Below are positions 1-10,145 of a DNA stretch of 64,000 bases, in pieces. Each line of letters starts with the position of its first letter. Positions within the stretch are counted from its first letter, which is position 1. A program made the position numbers and the translations under genes. The notes beneath the pieces were generated by a model. It ran no database searches. It was given only the letters and a program-made list of their open reading frames with translations, and had not been told where the DNA came from. The stretch comes from Stramenopiles sp. TOSAG23-2 (taxonomy: Eukaryota > Sar), in assembly GCA_900128395.1 (NCBI GenBank), contig LT649235.1:1-64000 (forward strand), given 5' to 3'.

Positions 1-216
1 TGTTTTCTGTTTTTCATTTCCTATCATATTTATACTTAATGTAGTCCTTTTCATATACTAAGTAGATTTGTAGTGTTTGATATATTTGATAGGTCAGATT
101 AGGTATTTGTTGTACTTGAGAGGGCTTGAGCAAAAAAAATATTATTTGCAATACATCAGTATTATTGAAATTATATAATACTAAGAAATGATCGGAAAAG
201 TATAATAAAAATATTT

Positions 217-3200
217 TTAGTTACGATTTGTGATAGCTTCGCGGATCATTTCCGTAAGCGCGTCTGCATGCGACATGTTTTGAAACTCTAGCCATGTGGC
301 ATGATTTTGTAACAACATATTAAAAAAAGATGCACGATGCCGTACCTGTGCTTCCAACTGTGCTGCTTTCCCGTAGATAGTTGCACCAAGATCATTGAAT
401 TCGTGAGAATATTTAATAAATAACGAGGCAATTTGACCAGCTGTATTTCGACTCGGTATATATCGTACTTGCATATAAGACGACAAAGTTGCCTCTAATC
501 GCAATCCATGCGCATTTGCAAATTCAATAGCTTGATCGAATTTCGTCCTAGCTTTACCAAAACGACCAGATAGGGCATGAAATACACCTGACAAACGCTT
601 GTACGAAGAGCTTAAAACAGGATATACTTTCGTGGCGTCACTAAGTCGTTTTAAATAAATGTAAATTTTATCTGGAAAAGCCGTTTCTGTGGAAGCAAGT
701 GGGTATATTTTACACAAATATTTTTCTGCATTTGGCACCAAAAATCCAACTCCAAATAAAAAGCGTAGCCTCATGTCAGCCAATATCTCCTTTTGTTTAA
801 CAGTCGTGTTACCATGTTTGAAATTACGACGAAAATTCGTCATGAGCATGGCCTCCCAAATGCCCAAACACATTTCTAAAACTTGACAAAATGCTAATCC
901 AGAATTATACGAGTCAATATAAACGATTTTATTTAAAACAGTATCTATCTGTTTGCGACTTAATTTACGAATGTTCCTGGGAGATCTATAAAGCTGCAGT
1001 AGTAACAGCACTTCTACACTTACTAATTTACTTCCAGCTAAAATTTTAACAGCTTTGGAAGAAAACGATCCAAGAAATTCACTACATATTCCAATTGAGA
1101 CATAAAAATCTAAATCTTTCTCAAGCATGAAGAACAAGCAACGTGCCCTTCCAACCTCATTCCAAACATGTTCGAAAGTTTTTACATCCGTTATTTTGCT
1201 CAATGCATCTTGAAAGCAACTCAACGCCGCGTTAATATTACCACTAAAATAAACACTGTCACCTTCAAGTCTCCTGGCAGCCATATACCCGGCAGTATCA
1301 CCCAAACCAAGAGAGACAGTAGCGGATTGTTGTGTAATAGGTATGCAATTTCCTAAATCCGCATTGCACAAATTCAATTCACATTGTAAACGCTGGAGTA
1401 GCGCCGTTGCCGGTGGATCATATACTTTTTTTGAAACTGCAACTGCTGCTTCAATATATTTTGAAGACAACTTTCTATTTCTTAGATAAAAATGCAAGTA
1501 GTGACTTGCAATGCCAAAGCTACGAGCTAGCAAAGCAGATGCTCCTTTAGGGATCAAGCTTAACTCAATAGCCTTTAATACCATAGATATCCCTATTGCT
1601 GGGGAATCAATAGTTAGATAGTGCTGGGCTAAAGATAGAAAAGTAAGCCCAGATTCGAACAGTAGGTAAAACGATGCATTTTTTTCAGGTAAATTCGTTT
1701 CTCGATCCATTTGACTCCACTTCTTAAATAACTTTTCAAATTGCAACGTGGCATCATTTTTCCCAGTGTTTTGCAAACTGTTTGGATCGATATCACACAT
1801 GATCAATGCTTCATTTAACATAGGATAGGCATCACCTACTCGACCTAGTTTTAAATAGATCTCACCAAGTTCTCGCCTTATATGTACCAACATTCTTCTT
1901 TCCGCCTCTGCATCGATTGCCCCATCTTCACCCACTTGTATTTTCGCAGCTGCCTTCTCTTTATAATCAATAGAGCTTACTATAAATAAGATTTCTTTGC
2001 TAGTTTCTATAACATTGACATAGCGATACAGCCTTTTATATATTTCCAAAGCCTTTGACAAATACAATATTGCGTTTTTATAACTCAAAGCGCGTTCATA
2101 GTGCATGCCCACAATTGAAAAATTATGTGCCTTTCCATATTGATCTAATTTCGATTCAGAAAATGATGATTTTGCAACAACGGACTCCGATCGACGACCC
2201 GTTCGTTGAGCTGAATATTCGTTTTTGCCACGGCGCCGAGTAAAGATTAACGAGTGACCGTTACGATAGTAGTTTGCTACGACACCATGAATTCTCCTAC
2301 GAGCAGTAAAACTAGCTTTACCATACATGACCTCTTGTAATTCCCATCTGCAAAAAGAATATACGCTGGTAGATACGTCCTTACGTTCTAATTTGCTTGT
2401 TACATTGATGATAAGACGTTTTTTTATTAAAGTTAAAAGTACTTTGCCAATTACATCATTATCACGAACATTTACCGTATTGTTTTCTAGACCATTCGTC
2501 TTTGTATCTACTATTTTGTTCGCTAAGTTGTTATCATCCGGATTTGCCAGCTGTTTACGTGTCTCCTCGTAAACATGCCTAATATCTGCAGTTGTGAATG
2601 TGTCATTACCAAGTCCAATGACACTAGCAATCGTTAAAATCCATAGACAGTCTGAATCCAACCGGTCGATAATCTCTTGATACATGCTCTTCATCGTGTC
2701 TGGCAATGGAACAGAAAATGAGCTTTCATCAACCACTACTTCATTAAATTTAAACGTCCCATCCTCTTCAATCAGTGTTGCCGATGAAACCAAAGCTTCA
2801 ACAACTTCTTCTATGTATAATGCATTTCCACCAGTCCTGTTATATATTTTACTGGTCAAACCTTTTGGTGCAGAGGCATTTAAGTAATTAACAATCAATT
2901 CTTTCGTAGCTGCCTTATCGAACAAAGGCAATTCAAAGCGCATAATGCCTTTAATGGAAAAATCTACGAAAAAGCTGCTCTTCTTCCCCCTTTCTTTCAG
3001 ATGCTTCCCCGATGACGAATTTTTATCAGAGTGTACAGCCAGCTCTTCCCTCAATGTAACAATAATCAACAACGGCCATTTATTCGTCCTATTATCAGAT
3101 ACCATTCTCCGCAAAAAATTTATGCTACTAGGATCGCAATGATCAGCATGAGAAATATATAAAAAAGTCATAGTTGCAGACGTTGTCATTACATACAATT

Positions 3201-6200
3201 CGATTAAAGACATTAGAAAGTCCAATTTCTCTTCATCGCTTAATTGCCCTCGCAAAGTAGCACGACCTTTATTCCCACGACCATGCGTATCTAGATTATG
3301 ATTTTTTCCTTCACCATCCTTATTCAAAATAATTTCTTGCAAGCATTCTCGCCTTGTTAATATCAACGGAACCAGATATTTAAAATCACCTTCAAGATCC
3401 CACGGCGATTGTGGATTTTTGCTTTGCAAATGGAATCCCATATTATTAAAATGATTTATGATAGATCCAAAAAATGATTGTAAAGCACCATATGGACGTT
3501 GGATTTCTAGCTTGTCAGCAACAATACGAAATATTTTGATGTTTTTCGCTAATAACTGGTTGCAAGTTTCTAAAAACTCGCTAACAAGCCTTGATTTTCC
3601 AACTCCAGGATCACCTTTGATCACTACCATACGCTCTCCACTAGTGCGTGACACTATCGGTTCAACGAGGCTATTGAGCAAATCCAATTCTTTTTCACGC
3701 GAGACAAAAGGTGTTTTAGATGATCGACCATAACATCGTAAAGATCGTATACATAAAGGAGAGTAAACATTCAAAGGCTCACTTTTTCCTTTGACGGTAA
3801 TTGGTTTCAATCGCATAAAACGAAATTTAGAAGCAGTCGCTCTGTACGTAGCTTGATCGCATAAAATAGATATTTTTTCATACAGCTTCTCATTTATCTT
3901 CGATGTTGCAACCATCAATCGGGCTGACATATTAACAATGTCCCCGATAACGGCATATTCGCATCTCCGATCATTCCCAACTTCTGCAGCGAATACAGTG
4001 CCTGTAGTAATTCCAACTTTAGCATGAATGTCCATCTCCTCAAGACGTTTGACAATGTTTAGTGCACATTTAATTGCTAAGTATGGATCATTGTCATGTG
4101 CTGGATACAACCCAAAAACACCAATCAATGTGGTCCCTTTATCATCCATTATAAATTGTCGAACAGACCCTTCTAATAAGTATATTTCTTCTTGCATAAT
4201 GACCAAGGAGGATTGCAGAGTTTCTAATATAATGGTCTTATTTGCACTGTAATCGATACCAGGCAAATTAATAAAAAGGACAGAACCGGTACGAAACTCA
4301 AACAACCTAGATTTGTCATATTTTACCACAGTAGTGTTGCCTCCATACGATGACGTTTCAAAGGCCTCCAAATGCAATTTTGTTAATATATCTCTAATTG
4401 TACCTGGGACATAATTTAGAAGGCGACTCGCTAATTTCAATGGCAGATCCAAATCACGATCACCCTGTATCTTATAATGTCGCTCCTCTTGCCAGGTTTG
4501 CCAGCGCCGTCTACAAGGATATTTCACAGGCAACGCTTTCGTACCGACAATGATGTGTACAGCAGTGCTATCACCAATAGGCATATTTCCATCCAAGTCA
4601 CTGCCTCGATTCATTGATTGTAAAGTTGGATGGCCTACACAATATTTCCCAACGCGTTCCCACACTTCACCGCTAACGCAAAGGTCTCCCGCCTCTGCTT
4701 CTTCCTCAGCATGTGACATCTGTACCAAAGCTTCTCCAGCCATGACAAATTCCCAGCGATCTAAAACGCCTCCAACATGCATGAAAAGTGTCTTTCCAAC
4801 GCCAACACCTATATGAAGACGTAAACCTTCAAACTTATCCAGTAAACGTACCATTTGAAGACATGTATGCACAGCTGCAAACGTTGAGTCGCTGCATTTG
4901 TTTGAGGTTTTTTCTTTGTTATGACTTTGAGGTCTACCTTTGCCTGAATTGCTTTTACTGCCATCCATATATTCTTCTTCATCATCATCATCATCTAAAC
5001 TATCTACCGCACTTTCAGATAATGCTGAAGAAACTCTTTTTATACCGACAAACTTTCCGCGATTTATTCTTTTCAGATCTGCATCTGGCTCTGTTGCCAT
5101 GTCTATCATAGCCGTAGAATGTCTAGAATGCGTGGAATTATTTAAAAGCGCCATTTCTGGGCCAGACATTTTTTTCCTCGATGATATTTGTTTATCAGAA
5201 TCTGATTTAGTACGTCCTTTCGCTTTTCGTTGTGTTTCTGATTTAGATTTACCGTCCATTCCAGCTTTCTTTTTCATAACTTCATTTGCTGATCCTCTAT
5301 TTACACCACCTTTAGATTTGTTCTTATAACTAAAACCCTTCGATAATTTGCTAGTACCAGAATTATTTATTGAGCGTAATCCGGAACCCATGTGTTTCAA
5401 AAACCCACTAACAGTAGCAGTATTACTTCTCTTTTTTATTTCTTTACTTACTAGTGCATGTTGACGCTTTAAATCTAATGTCTGTTTTGAAGGAGCTGAT
5501 ATCAATATACGATTTGATGCATTGTTGTTATTGCCAACATTTGTAAATCTGTACAAATTTCTATTACTTTCGAAGCTGGATAGATTATTATGCTTCCCTG
5601 TTAATTGTACAATTAAACCGGTAGTAAGCATCATGTTTCCTGTCGCCAATGCTTCTTTTAATTCGCCACAATGCTTCTCTTTCAAAAGCCAGATGACTGC
5701 ATCTTCCCCTACAAAGCAATTGGTATAATATTTAAAAAATGTTTTGCGATCCCCACGCCGATTTTTTACTTCTATGCCCTCTTGCATGCTTCCGACTAAC
5801 TCTTTTAATTTACTCGTGACATTACTATTAATACGATCTTTAGTTTGCAAACGTAGCAATTTCCCTTGTTCCTCTTCACGTCTTATTGCACTAACAGCAT
5901 CACCCATTCCATCTAGCTCTCCCCTAAAATATAGACCATACCGTTGTTGCACCACTTTTAAATACTGCTCTGGTGATAATTTACCGCGCTCCAGCTCTTC
6001 ACGTATCATTGCAATAAAATCAGTAACTTCAGGCCCAACATTTCTAACTTCAGGATTTGTAATTTTATTTTGAAAACCATCAAGCGAGGAATTAAAGCTG
6101 CGTTTGCTTTCACTGCTACTTCTATAATCAGGTATTTGACTATCAAATGAACCGCTGTTTGAGATACGATCAGACATTGAAGTTAATGCCCGATTACGAA

Positions 6201-7302
6201 TTGTTTTGTCTTTCATTTTTTTATCATCAAGTGTATCTCTAAATTTTTTCATTTGTGATCGCCAATCTTCACTATTACTATCACTTTTTCGAGTCTTTCC
6301 ATCTTCATCTTCTCGAACAATGTTTAATGGATTCAACGATGCAAACGAATTCCGTCTAGTCATAGTTACATGAACGCTACTTCTTCTTCTCCGCATAACT
6401 CGTGTAGGTGATGGGTTCCTCCCTTCAGCATCCTTATCGACAACACTTCGACTAGGTTGCCTGCTCAAACTTTTGAGCTTACTTTTACTTCTTCCCATCA
6501 CGCTACTAATGTTATTCTTCCTACTTGTATTATTCTCATTAATATCTTTATTTGCATTTTTATTTTCTCGCCATACAACAAGTAATGCATCGCCAGCAAA
6601 TTTAATGACATCCCCACCTCCAGCATATATCATATCTATCATTCTACCAAAATATTTATTTAGCCTTGATGACAATATTTCGGTACCACTCCCATCAGGT
6701 CGTTTCGCAAGTTTCTCTGCAAGTTTAGTAAAACCAGATATATCCGCAAGAACAACAGTACAGTTATCTTCTATTGTTACTTTCCCACGCTGTTCTGCTT
6801 TTTCCTGCATTTCATGCAATGTTATCGACGCTCGTAATCTTAAGCTCTTGCGTCTGATATTTAAAGATGACTTTCTAAGATGGTGCGGACTGCCAGTAAT
6901 GTTTTGCAACGACGCTTTCTTCCCCATTATTTGTTCTTTATACACAACTTCTCTTACAATACGCTGCATTACAACTTCTGGAACATATCGTTCAAACATT
7001 TTCACCGCGCTCCATCCTGCTAGATGCTTTATCACCAAATCTGTTTGTGCACGTCTTTTCAAATGTCTCTCTTCACTCACATTCCTAGAATGCTTTTTTA
7101 TTCGTATATCGTCTTTAATACTATTATTCTCACTACGGTTCGTGTCCGTATCCTCCTCCTCGTTGTCGTCTATTAATGTTATATCTAAATCCTCCAGATA
7201 TGACGATATATTATTATGAGTGGATTTTCTTTTCTCATCTTTTAAAGATCTTCTTCTACGATCCACCCAGCTTTCTCCTATATCATCATCAACTTCCTCC
7301 AT
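217..7302 (-). CDS. Soluble adenylyl cyclase (ADCY10-like) with DEP insertion
   Basis: The 2361-residue protein has the architecture of soluble adenylyl cyclases, which make cAMP from ATP. The first cyclase domain begins near residue 180 (VVLADISGF, D187; GGGDVIKFAGDALL, D231), so both metal-binding aspartates are present. It is interrupted at about 250-800 by a basic, serine-rich insert with a DEP-like domain (about 498-588), and resumes near 805. The second cyclase domain spans about 1003-1175 and keeps K1055, N1124 and R1128 at the positions expected to bind ATP. A P-loop NTPase follows (Walker A GDPGVGKS, 1230-1237), then a long helical TPR-like C-terminus, as in human sAC. The gene is head-to-head with the coproporphyrinogen-oxidase-like gene. 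Family assignment is firm; bicarbonate regulation and a flagellar location are inferred from the family. Confidence 0.9.
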   Translation of the reverse strand: MEEVDDDIGESWVDRRRRSLKDEKRKSTHNNISSYLEDLDITLIDDNEEEDTDTNRSENNSIKDDIRIKKHSRNVSEERHLKRRAQTDLVIKHLAGWSAVKMFERYVPEVVMQRIVREVVYKEQIMGKKASLQNITGSPHHLRKSSLNIRRKSLRLRASITLHEMQEKAEQRGKVTIEDNCTVVLADISGFTKLAEKLAKRPDGSGTEILSSRLNKYFGRMIDMIYAGGGDVIKFAGDALLVVWRENKNANKDINENNTSRKNNISSVMGRSKSKLKSLSRQPSRSVVDKDAEGRNPSPTRVMRRRRSSVHVTMTRRNSFASLNPLNIVREDEDGKTRKSDSNSEDWRSQMKKFRDTLDDKKMKDKTIRNRALTSMSDRISNSGSFDSQIPDYRSSSESKRSFNSSLDGFQNKITNPEVRNVGPEVTDFIAMIREELERGKLSPEQYLKVVQQRYGLYFRGELDGMGDAVSAIRREEEQGKLLRLQTKDRINSNVTSKLKELVGSMQEGIEVKNRRGDRKTFFKYYTNCFVGEDAVIWLLKEKHCGELKEALATGNMMLTTGLIVQLTGKHNNLSSFESNRNLYRFTNVGNNNNASNRILISAPSKQTLDLKRQHALVSKEIKKRSNTATVSGFLKHMGSGLRSINNSGTSKLSKGFSYKNKSKGGVNRGSANEVMKKKAGMDGKSKSETQRKAKGRTKSDSDKQISSRKKMSGPEMALLNNSTHSRHSTAMIDMATEPDADLKRINRGKFVGIKRVSSALSESAVDSLDDDDDEEEYMDGSKSNSGKGRPQSHNKEKTSNKCSDSTFAAVHTCLQMVRLLDKFEGLRLHIGVGVGKTLFMHVGGVLDRWEFVMAGEALVQMSHAEEEAEAGDLCVSGEVWERVGKYCVGHPTLQSMNRGSDLDGNMPIGDSTAVHIIVGTKALPVKYPCRRRWQTWQEERHYKIQGDRDLDLPLKLASRLLNYVPGTIRDILTKLHLEAFETSSYGGNTTVVKYDKSRLFEFRTGSVLFINLPGIDYSANKTIILETLQSSLVIMQEEIYLLEGSVRQFIMDDKGTTLIGVFGLYPAHDNDPYLAIKCALNIVKRLEEMDIHAKVGITTGTVFAAEVGNDRRCEYAVIGDIVNMSARLMVATSKINEKLYEKISILCDQATYRATASKFRFMRLKPITVKGKSEPLNVYSPLCIRSLRCYGRSSKTPFVSREKELDLLNSLVEPIVSRTSGERMVVIKGDPGVGKSRLVSEFLETCNQLLAKNIKIFRIVADKLEIQRPYGALQSFFGSIINHFNNMGFHLQSKNPQSPWDLEGDFKYLVPLILTRRECLQEIILNKDGEGKNHNLDTHGRGNKGRATLRGQLSDEEKLDFLMSLIELYVMTTSATMTFLYISHADHCDPSSINFLRRMVSDNRTNKWPLLIIVTLREELAVHSDKNSSSGKHLKERGKKSSFFVDFSIKGIMRFELPLFDKAATKELIVNYLNASAPKGLTSKIYNRTGGNALYIEEVVEALVSSATLIEEDGTFKFNEVVVDESSFSVPLPDTMKSMYQEIIDRLDSDCLWILTIASVIGLGNDTFTTADIRHVYEETRKQLANPDDNNLANKIVDTKTNGLENNTVNVRDNDVIGKVLLTLIKKRLIINVTSKLERKDVSTSVYSFCRWELQEVMYGKASFTARRRIHGVVANYYRNGHSLIFTRRRGKNEYSAQRTGRRSESVVAKSSFSESKLDQYGKAHNFSIVGMHYERALSYKNAILYLSKALEIYKRLYRYVNVIETSKEILFIVSSIDYKEKAAAKIQVGEDGAIDAEAERRMLVHIRRELGEIYLKLGRVGDAYPMLNEALIMCDIDPNSLQNTGKNDATLQFEKLFKKWSQMDRETNLPEKNASFYLLFESGLTFLSLAQHYLTIDSPAIGISMVLKAIELSLIPKGASALLARSFGIASHYLHFYLRNRKLSSKYIEAAVAVSKKVYDPPATALLQRLQCELNLCNADLGNCIPITQQSATVSLGLGDTAGYMAARRLEGDSVYFSGNINAALSCFQDALSKITDVKTFEHVWNEVGRARCLFFMLEKDLDFYVSIGICSEFLGSFSSKAVKILAGSKLVSVEVLLLLQLYRSPRNIRKLSRKQIDTVLNKIVYIDSYNSGLAFCQVLEMCLGIWEAMLMTNFRRNFKHGNTTVKQKEILADMRLRFLFGVGFLVPNAEKYLCKIYPLASTETAFPDKIYIYLKRLSDATKVYPVLSSSYKRLSGVFHALSGRFGKARTKFDQAIEFANAHGLRLEATLSSYMQVRYIPSRNTAGQIASLFIKYSHEFNDLGATIYGKAAQLEAQVRHRASFFNMLLQNHATWLEFQNMSHADALTEMIREAITNRN

Positions 7303-8235
7303 GCTTCACTTATATCCTGCACTATGTTTGTGGAGCGAAGCGTATATATGTGTTTTTTGATCATTCATTTGCAATAAAATAGGACGATTCTTGTTTGATA
7401 TTTTAATTATTATTGGATTATTCAGATTTTTTATTATTATGGCATCTGTAATCTGGTAATGACTACTATATTATATCGTACCACGTCATCATGGTTTCGC
7501 CAGTGTTCGGCATTTGTGCATCACTTAACAAAAAATAGCTTAAGTGTTAGACTATGCCACTATTATTTATACTATTACAGTACTATATATGCTACGTACT
7601 TTTGGGCTAGCATGAACATAGCATTAAAAGCACAAAAACAGTTTTAAGTTACCAAACTGACTATTTCGAGTGGAATAGTAATTATAATATCCGATAATTA
7701 GTAATTATTGACTATTTCCAGAATGTTATTCTATGATTATTTTTAGATGATAAAAATTCCTGAAATGTTATTGATTTTATTAAGGCGGCCGCAAAAGTGC
7801 GAATGAGCTGATGCTCTGATGCTGGAATACCAGAATACCGGAATGTAAATACCGGAATGTATTATAATATTGTAATCTGGTAATCATCTGCTGGTAATAA
7901 CAACTTATAATATAAATAATAAGAAGAAAATTAACAAAAGCAAAAAATAATAAACCTATAGAATAAATAAATGATGATGATGATGGATGGAATTTCTGCT
8001 ACAGTATCCAGCTTCTATCCAGCTATCCAGCTATCCATGTGCCTATTGGAGTCTGTGAAGAAAGAACTTTTCGATACCCACAGAACTTTTTGTTTTTCGT
8101 TTGTTTCTTACACATAAATAGTTGATCAAAATCCGGACTCTGTTGTATAATTGTTCATATCATCTATTCTATATAATATAAATTAAATATTATTTCCTTA
8201 TAAAAAAAAGAATTATATAAATAAATTAATAAAAT
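7303..8235. promoter_or_regulatory. Divergent intergenic region, cyclase / CPOX-like
   Basis: Shared upstream region of two head-to-head genes. It holds repeated CTGGTAAT words (near 7452, 7873 and 7889), three imperfect ATACCRGAAT repeats at about 7826-7860, a NotI-like GCGGCCGC near 7784, a GATGAT run, and three and a half copies of TATCCAGC at 8005-8037. No RNA gene was recognised. Promoter function is inferred from position. Confidence 0.5.
8005..8037. repeat. TATCCAGC tandem repeat
   Basis: TATCCAGC occurs at 8005-8012, 8016-8023 and 8024-8031, followed by TATCCA. The same word lies in another divergent upstream region, at 16343-16350. Confidence 0.8.
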
Positions 8236-9678
8236 ATGTTAAGAACAGCTGCAAAATGTATTATTCAACCACGTAATTTTGTTAAAAATAATAATAGTAA
8301 TAGTAAAAATTTTATACAACGCAACTATCATTTTTCACATAGGCAAGACGGGCGCTCAACAAATAATATACGATTGGGTGCAACTCAGCGTATAGCAATG
8401 CGTTTAAGTACTTTTCACCAAAGTACAAATGGGAGTGACGAATTTTTACCACTTGCAGGCATAACTTTAGTAGGTGCAGCATCTTTGTTTGGATATAACT
8501 ATACCAATAATACTTTGATGGAGGAAGAAGTCAAAATAGAAGAAACAAAAGGGGATAGTTCAAACGAGCCAACTAGAATGTATACTAGGAACGAAATTTT
8601 ATATAGCCAAGAGAGTAAAGATATACGTAATCTTGTTGATCAATTGCAAGAGCATTTTTTATTGACGTTAAACAATTACATTGACACAACAAAAAAAGAA
8701 GGTTGGAATGGAATAAAATGGGAAAGAGATCAAGGTGTTCATGGCGGTGGAATACGTTATCAACAAGTAAATTCAGAACTCTTTCATCGAGCCACTATCA
8801 ATGTTTCTGGAGTACATTACGAAGATAAGGAGAGATACCCAATAGACTCTGCGACGGCACTTTCTGTTATTTTGCATCCAAAAAATCCATATGCACCATC
8901 GATGCATTTTCATATAAGTTATGTTGAGACAAGAAGTGCTGAAAAAGAGAATTATTGGCGTATGATCGCTGATTTGAATCCAAGCATATCTAATGTAAAT
9001 GATACTGAAAAGTTTGAATCAAACTTTAAAACCATTAATCACATGACGCCAGAATTATTAGATGATGCTCTGGAATTTGGTAATATGTATTTTTACATTC
9101 CAGCATTAAAGCGACATCGCGGCACATCACATTTATTTATTGGAAATTTAAGTAGTCAAGATATGTCGAAAGAAAATGGAAAGGAATTAGCAGAGGATCT
9201 TGCAAAGAAAACTATTAAAAGATATGCTAATATTGTTAAAAATGCAATAGCAGCACATCCAAGCAATAGTTTAACAGTTACTGATTATGAACAACAGCTT
9301 TATTTCCATACAGTATATTTCTTTCAAGTATTAACATTAGATCGTGGTACTACACATGGTTTATTGGCACATAGTGATAATGATGTAGGTACATTAGGTT
9401 CTTTACCTAATTTTGTTGACAAAAAATTACTAAGTAAATGGAAAGAATTGATTGATAGTGACGTGCAGCAACAATTATTGCAACAAATTATTGATTTGCT
9501 ACCAGATGATGAAATAAAAAATGGGGTCAAAGGCAATGTAGTTGATGATAACTTGCGTAGTAAAATTGCTAATGTTGTACGGAAACACTATCGTGGAAAC
9601 AGAGGTGCTACATCGAAACAGGCAAATTTGAATTTAAAATGGTGGGAAGAGCAACGGAACAAAAGATTATCAAATTGA
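8236..9678 (+). CDS. Coproporphyrinogen III oxidase-like protein (divergent)
   Basis: The 480-residue protein resembles oxygen-dependent coproporphyrinogen III oxidase, the heme-pathway enzyme that makes protoporphyrinogen IX. Family-like stretches include HPKNPYAPSMHFHISYVE, the ADLNPS segment where the family has GTDLTP, YFYIP followed by a basic run, and a DRGTTHGL segment near the C-terminus. The first 60 residues are basic and asparagine/serine-rich with few acids, like a mitochondrial presequence, and a hydrophobic stretch follows at about 72-92. Several normally invariant positions differ: the GGIFFDDL segment reads SHLFIGNL, and the C-terminal glycine/arginine-rich segment is replaced. 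It may be a divergent enzyme or a paralogue with another role. It faces the cyclase gene upstream and converges on the AMACR gene. Confidence 0.7.
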   Translation: MLRTAAKCIIQPRNFVKNNNSNSKNFIQRNYHFSHRQDGRSTNNIRLGATQRIAMRLSTFHQSTNGSDEFLPLAGITLVGAASLFGYNYTNNTLMEEEVKIEETKGDSSNEPTRMYTRNEILYSQESKDIRNLVDQLQEHFLLTLNNYIDTTKKEGWNGIKWERDQGVHGGGIRYQQVNSELFHRATINVSGVHYEDKERYPIDSATALSVILHPKNPYAPSMHFHISYVETRSAEKENYWRMIADLNPSISNVNDTEKFESNFKTINHMTPELLDDALEFGNMYFYIPALKRHRGTSHLFIGNLSSQDMSKENGKELAEDLAKKTIKRYANIVKNAIAAHPSNSLTVTDYEQQLYFHTVYFFQVLTLDRGTTHGLLAHSDNDVGTLGSLPNFVDKKLLSKWKELIDSDVQQQLLQQIIDLLPDDEIKNGVKGNVVDDNLRSKIANVVRKHYRGNRGATSKQANLNLKWWEEQRNKRLSN

Positions 9679-9717
9679 AAATACAAGTATATTTAATATT
9701 TTTTTTTATATTGATAT

Positions 9718-9804
9718 ATTTAATTAATGCATAATTTATTTTTTAATTTATATATGATATATATATATATATTTAATAAAAAATAAGTTATGCATTAATT
9801 AAAT
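9718..9804 (+). repeat. Long inverted repeat / 3' UTR hairpin
   Basis: Arms 9718-9745 and 9777-9804 are complementary over 28 positions with one mismatch, which would be a G-U pair in the plus-strand transcript, around a 31-nt loop. It starts about 40 nt after the stop of the CPOX-like gene, so it should lie in that 3' UTR. It could be a MITE-like remnant or a 3'-end signal. Confidence 0.75.
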
Positions 9805-9847
9805 AAATTATATTTATAAAAATCATTTTTGATTTAAGATGTTAATG

Positions 9848-9889
9848 AACGGGAGTAAAAGAAATTTATATAATATATGAGTAAGAGAA
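9848..9889. repeat. 42-bp direct repeat, copy 1
   Basis: Begins AACGGGAGTAAAAGAA and ends GAGTAAGAGAA. It differs from the copy at 10086-10127 at two positions, and part of it recurs at 26001-26015. Confidence 0.8.
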
Positions 9890-9991
9890 CATTTTATATA
9901 TGCATATTAAATATTATATTAAATATTATTATATAACTTTAGATTTTAACCATTATATATTAAATATTACGTAAAATTAATTAATATATGC

Positions 9992-10072
9992 GACCCACCG
10001 CTGATAAGGGATACCCCTTATTAATATTATGGCCATTTTCCAAAATCATACGGATCTTATCAACAGTGGGTC
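9992..10072 (-). other. Possible structured RNA element
   Basis: Arms 9992-10008 and 10056-10072 pair over 17 positions; read on the minus strand the two imperfect positions become G-U pairs. An alternative inner hairpin (ATAAGGG, 10004-10010, with CCCTTAT, 10015-10021, loop ATAC) competes with the outer stem. The segment is GC-richer than its surroundings. It may be a small RNA, a 3' UTR structure or an element remnant; no known RNA family is recognised. Confidence 0.4.
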
Positions 10073-10085
10073 ATATATATATATA

Positions 10086-10127
10086 AACGGGAGTAAAAGA
10101 ATTTTATATAACATATGAGTAAGAGAA
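10086..10127. repeat. 42-bp direct repeat, copy 2
   Basis: Second copy of the repeat at 9848-9889 in the same orientation. The two copies bracket the foldable segment at 9992-10072. Confidence 0.8.
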
Positions 10128-10145
10128 AAACACATATATATTCTA

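Larger units (their letters stand above)
9679..10145. other. Convergent spacer with hairpins and direct repeats
   Basis: Tail-to-tail spacer between the CPOX-like and AMACR genes. It holds a 28-bp-stem hairpin (9718-9804), a 42-bp direct repeat (9848-9889 and 10086-10127) and, between the copies, a GC-richer foldable segment (9992-10072). No ORF is supported. Confidence 0.7.

Noticed and set aside
4809-7219. Long ORFs on the plus strand opposite the adenylyl cyclase gene
   Set aside because: They have no domain, are rich in Ser/Leu/Phe as expected of antisense frames, and lie inside a well-supported cyclase gene.
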